Counted from the stretch's first letter, positions 1 to 6,077 are shown. The stretch is 6,136 bases of DNA from Francisellaceae bacterium (GCA_023266415.1 JAHFQG010000073.1:1-6136), one strand, 5' to 3'. The notes: generated by a model from the sequence alone, not told the origin. A program made the numbers and translations.

Positions 1-276
1 AATAGCCCCCATAAGCTGCACATGAAAATGTCGCATACCTAAGGCACGTTTGCTGGCCTCTCGACCCACCGCAAAGGCTTCGATCAGGAGAGCATCGAGT
101 GTTTCGCCTTGTTGGAAACGTTGTCTGAACTCTGTGGTTTTGGCTTGCAAGGCCTCATCGCTTAAAGCGGCCATAGAGGGCTCTAAGGCCCCAATGGCTT
201 CCACCATAGGCTGCATTTTTTTCAAAAGACGATCATTACGACTGCCAAACAAGGCATGTACGAATTTTTTTAACAT
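1..276 (-). CDS. secA: SecA preprotein translocase ATPase, N-terminal 92 residues (cut by window edge)
   Basis: SecA is the cytoplasmic ATPase that pushes unfolded preproteins through the SecYEG channel. Read on the minus strand from the ATG at 276-274, the protein begins [16 protein letters not shown] and continues through [15 protein letters not shown] (about residues 39-53), [12 protein letters not shown] and [14 protein letters not shown] up to residue 92 at the window edge. These match the conserved SecA start, including the FGSRNDR helix, the L-S-D-E-x-L-x-x-K-T-x-E-F stretch and the REAS(K/R)R...GMRHFDVQL block just before the nucleotide-binding motifs. The Walker motifs lie outside the window. 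No strong Shine-Dalgarno precedes the start (AAAAGAC only). The gene diverges from the EEP-family gene, with 94 bases between the starts. The family call is secure; the start follows the usual SecA N-terminus. Confidence 0.96.
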   Translation of the reverse strand, partial: MLKKFVHALFGSRNDRLLKKMQPMVEAIGALEPSMAALSDEALQAKTTEFRQRFQQGETLDALLIEAFAVGREASKRALGMRHFHVQLMGAI

Positions 277-297
277 AGTCTTTTAGTTAACTTACTA

Positions 298-326
298 TTG
301 AAAGTGCACATTGGCCACAGTATAGC
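298..326 (+). promoter_or_regulatory. Candidate sigma-70 promoter for the EEP gene
   Basis: TTGAAA at 298-303 (5 of 6 to TTGACA) is followed after exactly 17 bases by TATAGC at 321-326 (4 of 6 to TATAAT). The expected start of transcription is near 333, about 38 bases before the GTG at 371, which supports that start over the internal ATG at 536. The -10 overlaps the minus-strand TATACT of the proposed secA promoter, so the two promoters may compete or fire from shared open DNA. Confidence 0.5.
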
Positions 327-327
327 A
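319..327 (-). promoter_or_regulatory. Candidate extended -10 promoter for secA
   Basis: On the minus strand the bases read TGCTATACT, an extended -10 (TGn) directly followed by TATACT, 5 of 6 matches to TATAAT. No good -35 is seen 16-18 bases upstream, which is tolerable for an extended -10 promoter. Transcription would start near 312, leaving a leader of about 36 bases before the secA ATG. It overlaps the -10 of the opposing promoter. Predicted from sequence only. Confidence 0.45.
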
Positions 328-370
328 TTTTGAGTATGCTTAGAACAGGTTCCTCTTAGAGACTGCAAAA

Positions 371-2221
371 GTGCCCCTTACCCCCTCTCAAGCCTCCCAA
401 ACCGGCAGCCAAACCGCCAAAACCACCCGATTAGAAGCTTTTTTGGGTTTCTTTCACAGCCATCGGCGGGGGGACGATCACTTTTCCAGTCTACCCCTAC
501 AAGGCCTCAATGCTTTGGGTAGAACCTTCTGTTTTATGAGTGATAGTACCTTAGAGGCCTATAATCCTAATCAATCCATGACTTTAATCAGAAGAATGGG
601 CGGGATTTTAGCATCTTTGCTGGAAATTCCCCTCAGTATACCAGGAGCCACCCTCCGTGTGCTGGCCTTTGGGCTCGATCGCCTCAGCCGTTTTCTTACC
701 ACCGGATCGTTTAAAATCGTTCATTATCATGATTTTTCGGACAAAGAAGTCCCCCCAAAACAACAACCTTTGGAACTTCGACTGTTAACCCAAAATATGG
801 CTTTACTGCCCCGCCAACTCTGGACTTTGGCCCGTTCTCGTTTCTTCAAACACAAAGAAACGGGAGTCTTGAGCAAACAAGGGGTGCATGGGGTGTCTTT
901 ATCCCCCAAAGAACGCGTTGAGTTGTTTTTAAAGAATCTGGCAGCGGCCGGAGAGGAAGCCCCTCATATTTTCTGTTTGCAAGAAGCTTTCGACCGAAAA
1001 GCCCAACAACAACTCATGACAGCGTTGAAAAAAAAATATCCCTATATGATTGCGCAAGCCGGAGCCCGCTCTCCTTTCAGTATTGGCCTCAACAGTGGAT
1101 TGATGATTTTTAGTCAGTTTCCTTTAGAAGAAGTTGAGTATCATCATTATGACAACGCCCTTGGATTGGATGAATATATTGCTAGCAAAGGATTTGTGAC
1201 GGCTCGGGCCAAAATGCCCGATGGGTCCTACTACCGTTTATACACCACTCACACCCAAGCAGGGGCCGGTTTTGCTAAAAAATTGATGCCCTCTGTGAAA
1301 ACAGGGGATGCATTACCTGTGGGGCTGATTGACCGCATTCAACATGCGATTCGGTATAGGTCCTGGAAATCACTTTGGATACCTAATACAGGTGGGCGAG
1401 GCACGTCTTTCAGGCGCAGCTATCAGTTGAATGCCATGGCTGAGCATTATCAGGCATTGCCCACTGAAAAACAACAAGATCCTACCCTCATCATGGGAGA
1501 TGTGAATCAATCCATGAATCGATGGAACAAAATGATGGGGATTAGCGGGGGTAAAAAACGTTTAAAGGACACCCTAAAGTATCCCGCTCAAGAAGCCTTT
1601 TTTCATGCGTTTGGGGTTCAAACTGTCCAAGATGTTGGGCGTATTTTACCGGAAAATTATCATGACGTTCGACGGGAACAAGGGTCAAAGGGAATTGATT
1701 GGCATAAATTATTGGAAGTTTTGTGGCACAATCGATCTTTGACACCCGATAACCCAGAGTATTGGTGGATTGGGTCGGATGTGTCTGATTTAAAACTAAA
1801 AGAATTGAGTCCGAAGAATATTGATATCTTATTAGAATATTTTTCTGTCACCCCAGCGCAGGCTGGGGTCCAGTCTAAATTTGTCACCCCAGCGCAGGCT
1901 GGGGTCCAGTCTAAAGTAGAAGCATTCTTTAAAAGAATACAACAGGAAAATTCAAAACGTCTGAAGACTCTTCAAAACATCCCTTTTAACGAAATATTAA
2001 GTCACTCTGACTTAGCAGAGAATGCCTATGAATTATTTGTGAGCCTAAATCATAATCTAAAAGGTCGGTTAATTGACTTAGTGTTGCCTTACCAGGTAAA
2101 TACCTTCAAAACGTGTCTTACCCCCCGATATTTAGAATCTCAAAAGCCAGGCCAGTTGACCACCGATCATTTTGGCGTAGAATGCAGAATTACCTTACCT
2201 AAAAAATCACCTTCTTCATGA
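371..2221 (+). CDS. Endonuclease/exonuclease/phosphatase-fold protein, neutral sphingomyelinase-like
   Basis: The 616-residue protein has the metal-dependent EEP-fold catalytic set in order: LTQN with Asn142, CLQEA with Glu205, TTHTQ with His294, GDVN with Asp377 and Asn379, RLID with Asp569, and TDHF with Asp599 and His600. The NSGLMIFSQFPL (241-252) and SKGFVTA blocks resemble neutral sphingomyelinases, so hydrolysis of a phosphodiester, perhaps sphingomyelin, is the best guess. Another phospholipid or phosphoinositide is possible. Residues 1-130 are unrecognised, with a hydrophobic or amphipathic stretch at about 78-108; no classical signal peptide is visible. About 220 residues separate the GDVN and TDH motifs, roughly double the spacing in Bacillus cereus sphingomyelinase. 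This extra segment includes two repeat-encoded VTPAQAGVQSK units (493-515). GTG at 371 is the first possible start after the in-frame TAG at 341; AGAG at 358-361 is a weak ribosome site. ATG 536 is an alternative. The end overlaps dciA by ATGA. Confidence 0.8.
   Translation: MPLTPSQASQTGSQTAKTTRLEAFLGFFHSHRRGDDHFSSLPLQGLNALGRTFCFMSDSTLEAYNPNQSMTLIRRMGGILASLLEIPLSIPGATLRVLAFGLDRLSRFLTTGSFKIVHYHDFSDKEVPPKQQPLELRLLTQNMALLPRQLWTLARSRFFKHKETGVLSKQGVHGVSLSPKERVELFLKNLAAAGEEAPHIFCLQEAFDRKAQQQLMTALKKKYPYMIAQAGARSPFSIGLNSGLMIFSQFPLEEVEYHHYDNALGLDEYIASKGFVTARAKMPDGSYYRLYTTHTQAGAGFAKKLMPSVKTGDALPVGLIDRIQHAIRYRSWKSLWIPNTGGRGTSFRRSYQLNAMAEHYQALPTEKQQDPTLIMGDVNQSMNRWNKMMGISGGKKRLKDTLKYPAQEAFFHAFGVQTVQDVGRILPENYHDVRREQGSKGIDWHKLLEVLWHNRSLTPDNPEYWWIGSDVSDLKLKELSPKNIDILLEYFSVTPAQAGVQSKFVTPAQAGVQSKVEAFFKRIQQENSKRLKTLQNIPFNEILSHSDLAENAYELFVSLNHNLKGRLIDLVLPYQVNTFKTCLTPRYLESQKPGQLTTDHFGVECRITLPKKSPSS
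1847..1876 (+). repeat. Palindromic GTCA...TCCAGTCT repeat, copy 1, inside the EEP reading frame
   Basis: The unit reads GTCA (1847-1850), stem CCCCAGC (1851-1857), loop GCAG, stem GCTGGGG (1862-1868), then TCCAGTCT. The 7-bp stem is perfect. It is in frame and encodes VTPAQAGVQS, a peptide typical of REP-like intergenic repeats that have been translated. It is clearly GC-richer than the flanking coding DNA. Copy 2 follows with a period of 36 bases. Confidence 0.9.
1883..1912 (+). repeat. Palindromic GTCA...TCCAGTCT repeat, copy 2, inside the EEP reading frame
   Basis: Identical to copy 1 across the 30-base core, and in fact across 34 bases from the preceding T to the trailing AAA (1846-1879 against 1882-1915). 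The 36-base period keeps the frame, giving a second VTPAQAGVQSK. Because each copy is palindromic, the message can form two neighbouring hairpins or one larger one. The perfect identity suggests a recent duplication or conversion. Confidence 0.9.
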
Positions 2222-2532
2222 GATTTTCAGAACAACACACTTTGCAAGACGTCCTTCACAGATCAGAGTCTAATTTGGGGCAATTGGTGGCCAAAGCCCA
2301 ACAATGGGCCCAGTTAAACGAGCAGTTACACGAAATCCTCCTTCCTGAAATAGCCCTCCATGCCTCCGTCAGCTATGTGGAAGAGGGCATATTGGTGTTG
2401 GTGGCTGATTCCAGCGCCTGGGCCACCCGTTTACGTTTCGAAACCCCTCGCCTCCTCAGCCATTTTCGAACCCATACTACTTTATGTGGTTTAAAGTCGA
2501 TTCAAGTGAAAGTTCGGAAGGGCGACCTTTGA
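2218..2532 (+). CDS. dciA: DciA-family helicase-loading protein (DUF721)
   Basis: DciA is the ancestral bacterial loader or operator of the replicative helicase DnaB, used by bacteria without the phage-derived DnaC or DnaI. The 104-residue protein shows the compact DUF721 pattern: an N-terminal helical part (about 8-40, HTLQDVLHR to LNEQLHEILLPEI), then a strand pair around 50-63 and the hallmark DSSAWATRLRF (64-74), followed by the LLSHFR helix and a C-terminal strand LKSIQVKVRKG. It is at the short end of the family and lacks any long tail. Its ATG overlaps the TGA of the EEP gene (ATGA), with no good Shine-Dalgarno nearby, so translation is probably coupled. From memory, dciA often lies near secA and lpxC in gammaproteobacteria, which fits secA about 2 kb away. 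Family call is firm; the gene symbol rests on family and context. Confidence 0.85.
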   Translation: MRFSEQHTLQDVLHRSESNLGQLVAKAQQWAQLNEQLHEILLPEIALHASVSYVEEGILVLVADSSAWATRLRFETPRLLSHFRTHTTLCGLKSIQVKVRKGDL

Positions 2533-2563
2533 ATCTACACGCATTTTACCAATAATTAGAGGC

Positions 2564-2604
2564 TTTACTTTCGTTTTGACATTTAGTAGAATGCAAATTA
2601 CATA
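2564..2604 (+). promoter_or_regulatory. Candidate promoter(s) for the small membrane-protein pair
   Basis: Two overlapping sigma-70-like options sit in the 92-base gap after dciA. One is TTTACT (2564-2569) with 17 bases to TAGAAT (2587-2592), matching 4 and 5 of 6. The other is a perfect TTGACA (2576-2581) with 17 bases to TACATA (2599-2604), matching only 3 of 6 at -10. Either would make the two downstream genes a separate unit from EEP-dciA. No clear terminator was seen after dciA, so read-through is also possible. Confidence 0.4.
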
Positions 2605-2624
2605 ACTAACTGACTTAATGGTGT

Positions 2625-2987
2625 ATGATGCGTAAGGAAAAAACAGTTTTTGATCTCGTTATTACCGCGGCTATGATTGGGGGTATTGTTTGTGCAGCAC
2701 TGTTTCTGACCAACCCGATTATGGGGATCGTGATTACGGCTGTCGTGGTTGGGGGGTTATTGCTTGAAGCCTTGGAATATTTGTTTTCAAGGAGATCTGC
2801 CTCCGGTACGACCCTTTCTAACCGATCTAAAATCATTGTAGATGAGTCACATAATCGGCCGTGTTCAGAGTACTTCTATTCTGCTCCTTTTCGTGTTGAT
2901 AATCAGACACCCCGTGATACACTATTTAGAAATAATGAGAGTCTGTCATCCAACGCTCGCTTCTATTCTCCCACAGATAACATATAA
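2625..2987 (+). CDS. Unrecognised small membrane protein with a paired-helix hydrophobic domain
   Basis: I do not recognise this 120-residue protein. After a short basic start (MMRKEK) there are two closely spaced hydrophobic helices, about 9-28 and 31-50, separated only by a tight TNP turn, so both ends should face the same side. By the positive-inside rule (RK at the start, RR at 56-57) that side is the cytoplasm. The remaining 70 residues are polar, rich in Ser, Asn and Arg, with several Tyr and Phe, and look poorly ordered. Such a bilobed hydrophobic domain also occurs in chlamydial Inc proteins, but the shape alone is not evidence of relationship. There is no clear Shine-Dalgarno before ATG 2625; ATG 2628 is an alternative. 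The next gene starts 29 bases downstream on the same strand. A real gene is likely but not proven. Confidence 0.55.
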   Translation: MMRKEKTVFDLVITAAMIGGIVCAALFLTNPIMGIVITAVVVGGLLLEALEYLFSRRSASGTTLSNRSKIIVDESHNRPCSEYFYSAPFRVDNQTPRDTLFRNNESLSSNARFYSPTDNI

Positions 2988-3016
2988 CAATACTGGCCTA
3001 AATTGGAGAAAAATGT

Positions 3017-3547
3017 ATGCGTAAAAATCTAATACCAGGGTACACGGGTGCAGGTATGCTCATCGGAGCCTATGTTTTTGCGTTTGTCATTATTGCCGCA
3101 CTTTATATAGCCAGTATTATGTTGGCTATTATGGCGGCGACTAAACTCCGATCAGATCCTATTGGGGCCGTTCATAATCTGTTTAGTGCCTTCTTATTTT
3201 CCCATATGTTTGAAGCTGTCACCAATACGGTCCTACTGTCCACCCTCTGGCCTTCCGATGGTATGCACGCTTTCATAATGGTCCTCTTTTTTCCTGGAAC
3301 CATTATCGGGGGCCTTTTGGGTTGTATAACAGGCTGTATGGCCAATGTATTTGGGAAAGAAATTGAGAAGTCCACCCCTGAAGCCAAATCTGTCCCCAAA
3401 GTCGAGCCTGAGTCCGAATTTGAACTCAGATCACCGGGTGTATTTCCAGGGTTTGAAGAATCCAGGGGGGATCAGAGTCCTCCTTCTTGCACCACCTATA
3501 CATTTACACCCCGTCCAGGCAAATATTATAGGTTCGTTCCATGTTAG
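3017..3547 (+). CDS. Unrecognised membrane protein, about three transmembrane helices and a polar C-terminal tail
   Basis: I do not recognise this 176-residue protein. Hydrophobic segments at about 11-41, 51-77 and 86-111 predict three (possibly four) membrane helices. The second and third are Gly-rich, and the third includes GGLLGCITGC. Residues 112-176 form a polar tail rich in Pro, Ser and Glu (STPEAKSVPKVEPESE, then SPPS) ending in an aromatic basic patch, TPRPGKYYRFVPC. GGAG at 3005-3008 lies 8 bases before ATG 3017, an ideal spacing that supports this start over the out-of-frame ATG at 3013. With a 29-base gap it probably shares a transcript with the preceding membrane protein, and both have the same plan: a membrane domain first, then a disordered-looking tail. 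The two are not obviously similar in sequence. It converges on coaE, 45 bases away. Confidence 0.65.
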   Translation: MRKNLIPGYTGAGMLIGAYVFAFVIIAALYIASIMLAIMAATKLRSDPIGAVHNLFSAFLFSHMFEAVTNTVLLSTLWPSDGMHAFIMVLFFPGTIIGGLLGCITGCMANVFGKEIEKSTPEAKSVPKVEPESEFELRSPGVFPGFEESRGDQSPPSCTTYTFTPRPGKYYRFVPC

Positions 3548-3584
3548 TAGGGATGAACTGTGGTGATTGATGGGCCAAGGTAGG

Positions 3585-3604
3585 CGTAGTTTCTACGACT
3601 GTTG
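3585..3604 (+). terminator. Weak hairpin between convergent genes
   Basis: CGTAG (3585-3589), loop TTT, CTACG (3593-3597) gives a 5-bp stem followed by ACTGTTGTTTT on the plus strand. It could end transcription from the membrane-protein pair and overlaps the stop codon of coaE. The stem is short and the T-tract imperfect; on the minus strand there is no T-tract. A weak call. Confidence 0.25.
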
Positions 3605-4189
3605 TTTTAAATAATTTTGGTGAAATTGTTCAATTTTATTTTTCAAAGCGTCTTTTGTTCCTTCGTTCACAATCACTTCATCGGCCAGTGCCAACCGTAC
3701 TTCTCGAGGCATTTGTTGAGCCAACATGGCTTCCAAAGTTTTTTTTGACGTTTTATCCCGCTCTAAAGCCCGCGATAACTGTACGGCAGGGGAGCAATCC
3801 ACCACCAACACCCAATCCACTTCTTTTTTTAAATGCAATTCTAATAACAACGGAATGTCTAATACAACGTAGGGGGCTGATAGCGTTTTGGCTTCTTCAA
3901 ACAATGTTTTTAAAATGAGTGGATGAAGCAAATTTTCCAACCAGGTTTTGTCAGCTCCATGCTGAAAAATATGCGCCCGCAGTCGAGCACGGTCTAATGT
4001 CCCCAGAGAAGTGACAAAATCTGATCCAAAATGGGCAATGATTTTGTGAAAAGCGGGGGTATGGGGTTCTGTTAGAGTGCGTGCTACGATATCTGCCTCT
4101 AAAACAGGCACACCCAATGCTCTAAAATAATCACACACCAACGACTTTCCAGTTGCCAGCCCTCCCGTTAACCCAACAAGCCGGATCAT
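3593..4189 (-). CDS. coaE: Dephospho-CoA kinase
   Basis: CoaE phosphorylates the ribose 3'-hydroxyl of dephospho-CoA with ATP, the last step of coenzyme A synthesis, in the cytoplasm. The 198-residue protein has the family's usual length. Visible motifs are the P-loop GLTGGLATGKS (6-16, Lys15), EAD (31-33, where DAD or DAR is typical), LHPLI (88-92), DIPLLLE (111-117), the lid region with Arg144-Asp145 and AQQM (157-160), and ADEVIVNEG (169-177), matching the C-terminal AD-x-VI-x-N-x-G of the family. The ATG at 4189 overlaps the pilD stop (ATGA), and GGAG lies 10 bases upstream inside pilD, so it is translated with the pil genes. The pilC-pilD-coaE order is common in gammaproteobacteria; coupling to pilus genes is positional and no functional link is implied. 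Confidence 0.95.
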   Translation of the reverse strand: MIRLVGLTGGLATGKSLVCDYFRALGVPVLEADIVARTLTEPHTPAFHKIIAHFGSDFVTSLGTLDRARLRAHIFQHGADKTWLENLLHPLILKTLFEEAKTLSAPYVVLDIPLLLELHLKKEVDWVLVVDCSPAVQLSRALERDKTSKKTLEAMLAQQMPREVRLALADEVIVNEGTKDALKNKIEQFHQNYLKQQS

Positions 4190-5022
4190 AAAAACTGCGC
4201 TCCCATCACCACGGCCCCGCCTAAGGCTAAAAAAGGACCAAAGGCTATTTTATCGTCTCGTTTTTGATGTTTTCGAAAAATTCGAAACAATCCTACTGCC
4301 GCCGCTGTAGCAGAAGCAATAAATACAGTAAGTGGCAGTAAACTCCACCCAACCCAGGCGCCCAAAGCCCCCAATAATTTAAAATCACCATACCCCATGC
4401 CTTCTTTACCCGTGAGTGCTTTAAAAAGCCAATAAATACCCCACAAGCAACCATACCCTAATATCACCCCCCAAATGGCTTGTATCGGACCCGGACCAAT
4501 ACCTAATGTGCTGCTCAATAACCCCAGCCACAACAATGGGTAAGTCAGTTCATCCAATAAAAGTTGTTCATCATAATCAATCAGTGCAATGGGGATTAAT
4601 AGCCAAAAAGCCAGACAGTAGCCTAAGGCTGACCAAGAAGGTCCCAATCGTACGCTGATGAACAGCGTAATAAGTGCTGTGACTAACTCGACAAATGGAT
4701 ATCGGATGGAAATGGTTTTAGAGCACCCTCGGCATCGACCGCGTAATAACCAATAACTGATGATCGGAATGTTGTCGCGCACCGCAATCGGCTGGTGACA
4801 TTGTGGACAATGAGAGCGCGGCATCCACAAATTCCATTTGAGGTGTTTTGTTTTTTTGGCTGTATTTAACACGATTTCACATTCTTGTTGCCATTGTCGT
4901 TGAACTATAATAGGGAGGCGATAGGCCACCACATTCAGAAAACTCCCCACGCCTAACCCAATCAAAGTCATGAACCCAACCCACAACGAGGGCATTTGCT
5001 GCAATGCGGAAAAAGGCATCAT
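4186..5022 (-). CDS. pilD: Type IV prepilin peptidase / N-methyltransferase
   Basis: PilD is an inner-membrane aspartic protease that removes the leader of type IV prepilins and type II secretion pseudopilins and then N-methylates the new terminus. The 278-residue protein starts with a membrane segment and GVGSFLNVVAYRLP (24-37), then the cytoplasmic zinc-binding-type loop with Cys72, Cys75, Cys97 and Cys100 (CPQC and CRGC). The peptidase core has IDYD with Asp149 and GMGYGDFKLLGALGAW with Asp213, the expected catalytic pair, and ends with the conserved FGPFLALG (261-268). The usual LPD after the first Asp reads LLD (154-157 LLLD). I chose ATG 5022 because it overlaps the pilC stop and has AGGA 8 bases upstream; the longer open frame to 5178 would add 52 residues unlike the family that overlap pilC. 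Next gene is coaE, overlapping by ATGA. Confidence 0.94.
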   Translation of the reverse strand: MMPFSALQQMPSLWVGFMTLIGLGVGSFLNVVAYRLPIIVQRQWQQECEIVLNTAKKTKHLKWNLWMPRSHCPQCHQPIAVRDNIPIISYWLLRGRCRGCSKTISIRYPFVELVTALITLFISVRLGPSWSALGYCLAFWLLIPIALIDYDEQLLLDELTYPLLWLGLLSSTLGIGPGPIQAIWGVILGYGCLWGIYWLFKALTGKEGMGYGDFKLLGALGAWVGWSLLPLTVFIASATAAAVGLFRIFRKHQKRDDKIAFGPFLALGGAVVMGAQFL

Positions 5023-6011
5023 AATGTTTGTCCTATGGAAAAAAGGGGTAAATACAAAGCGACCATCAAACCACCCACGACTCCACTTAAGCATATCATG
5101 AGGATTGGTTCGAGCAAGTTCAGCCCACTTTCCAGCCGATGGGTGAGCAGAGCTTCGTAATGATGGGTTAAATGCCATAAAATGACATCAAGTGAGCCAG
5201 AGTACTCACCCACAGCAATACGTTGGGCAATGAGAGGGGGAAAGAGTTTTTGTTGTTGAAAGGCCGTATGAAGCGTTTCCCCTTGAGTGACTTTTTGTTG
5301 AATGGCCACAAGGGCGGGTGCTAAATGTGGGCATAGGGGGGTGCAAAGCTTTAAGGCATCAATTATCGGAATACCTGCGGAGAAAAGTAACGCCAAAGGA
5401 CGTAAAAAATGCACCAGACGGGTATATACGCGAATGGGTCCCACTATGGGGAGTCGGTCAAGCCAGGGATGTTCACGTACCAACTGAAGGTATAAAAACA
5501 GCAATCCCAGCCCCCATAATCCTGTTTTGGGTAAAGATTTAATATTTTTTAAGACAAACTGGGTGAGAGGGGGAATTGGGGTGTTGAGGGTCTGAAACAG
5601 CGATTCTAAAGAGGGGATAACGCCATATACTAACACTCCCACAAGGCCGAATGATACCAACAGCACCAAGGTGGGATACAACAACGCCCGTTGTACTTTT
5701 TGACGCAATAAGTGGCTTTTTTCTTGAAAAGCCACCCAGTTTTCTAAAATAGTCTGTAATGTGCCTGAATATTCTCCTGCTGCCACACTGTGTTGTAATA
5801 AAAGGTCCACCGGATAATAGGCCAGACTTTCAGATAAATTTTGGCCTTTTTCCAGTTGCGTTCTGATTTTATGTAAAAACAGATGCTCTTTTCGAGATAG
5901 GGCCTCTTGCTCTAAGAGCATGAAAGCCTGCACCAACGGAATACCCGCTTTTAAGAGTAGGTGCAATTGCTTGATTAGATCTGTGAGGGTTTTAATGGGC
6001 AGTTTTTTCAT
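5019..6011 (-). CDS. pilC: PilC/GspF-family inner-membrane platform protein, short N-terminus
   Basis: PilC is the polytopic inner-membrane platform of type IV pili that couples the assembly ATPases to pilin insertion; GspF does the same in type II secretion. Two T2SSF domains are clear. The first (about 8-130) has LLKAGIPLVQA (19-29), GQNLSESLAYYP, VAAGEYSG (76-83) and LLYPTL. The second (about 197-322) has LLFSAGIPIIDAL (208-220), QGETLHTAF and AVGEYSG (266-272). Hydrophobic segments fall at about 112-134, 162-178 and 302-324. At 330 residues it is roughly 70 shorter than typical PilC, because it begins right at the first T2SSF domain and lacks the usual N-terminal segment. An in-frame TAA ends just 3 bases before the ATG (6017-6015), while AGGG 9 bases upstream (6021-6024) supports ATG 6011. 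PilC is preferred over GspF because pilD and coaE follow. It overlaps pilD by ATGA. Confidence 0.9.
   Translation of the reverse strand: MKKLPIKTLTDLIKQLHLLLKAGIPLVQAFMLLEQEALSRKEHLFLHKIRTQLEKGQNLSESLAYYPVDLLLQHSVAAGEYSGTLQTILENWVAFQEKSHLLRQKVQRALLYPTLVLLVSFGLVGVLVYGVIPSLESLFQTLNTPIPPLTQFVLKNIKSLPKTGLWGLGLLFLYLQLVREHPWLDRLPIVGPIRVYTRLVHFLRPLALLFSAGIPIIDALKLCTPLCPHLAPALVAIQQKVTQGETLHTAFQQQKLFPPLIAQRIAVGEYSGSLDVILWHLTHHYEALLTHRLESGLNLLEPILMICLSGVVGGLMVALYLPLFSIGQTL
5031..5034 (-). promoter_or_regulatory. Ribosome binding site that fixes the pilD start
   Basis: On the minus strand AGGA lies 8 bases before ATG 5022, inside the last codons of pilC. It argues for the start that overlaps the pilC TGA (ATGA) and against the 52-residue upstream extension of the pilD open frame. 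The second ATG at 5019 would have a spacing of 11. Confidence 0.7.
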
Positions 6012-6043
6012 TTTTTATGGCCCTGTTGCATGAATCAGGCATT

Positions 6044-6077
6044 CTGGATGTCATGCCAGTGAAAACTGGCATCCAGT
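6044..6077 (+). repeat. Diverged intergenic copy of the GTCA...TCCAGT palindromic repeat
   Basis: GTCA (6050-6053), stem TGCCAGT (6054-6060), GAAA loop, stem ACTGGCA (6065-6071), TCCAGT (6072-6077). This is the same architecture, arm length and loop length as the two copies inside the EEP gene, with different stem bases that still pair perfectly. CTGGAT at 6044-6049 can also pair with ATCCAG at 6071-6076 as an outer stem, leaving a small bulge. It lies 33 bases upstream of the pilC start, in pilC's likely leader or promoter region. Confidence 0.75.

Noticed and set aside
50..286. Plus-strand open frame at the left edge
   Set aside because: It is antisense to the conserved SecA N-terminus.
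1660..1887. Minus-strand open frame with LDWTPACAGVT
   Set aside because: This is the reverse-strand reading of the palindromic repeat inside the EEP gene, which has all its catalytic motifs on the plus strand.
1846..1915. A short CRISPR array
   Set aside because: Only two units with 2 bases between them, in frame inside a gene, with no spacers and no cas genes in view.
2842..3024. Small plus-strand open frame bridging the two membrane-protein genes
   Set aside because: It overlaps the tail of the first gene in another frame, has no ribosome site, and the GGAG at 3005 fits ATG 3017 better.
3345..3566. Plus-strand 73-residue open frame
   Set aside because: Out-of-frame shadow of the tail of the three-helix membrane protein; its start has no ribosome site.
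3655..3918. Plus-strand 87-residue open frame
   Set aside because: Antisense to coaE, whose family motifs are clear.
5023..5178. A 52-residue N-terminal extension of pilD
   Set aside because: It lies wholly inside pilC, does not resemble prepilin peptidases, and ATG 5022 has a good ribosome site and overlaps the pilC stop.
5302..5542. Two overlapping plus-strand open frames
   Set aside because: Both are antisense to the second half of pilC and lack family features.
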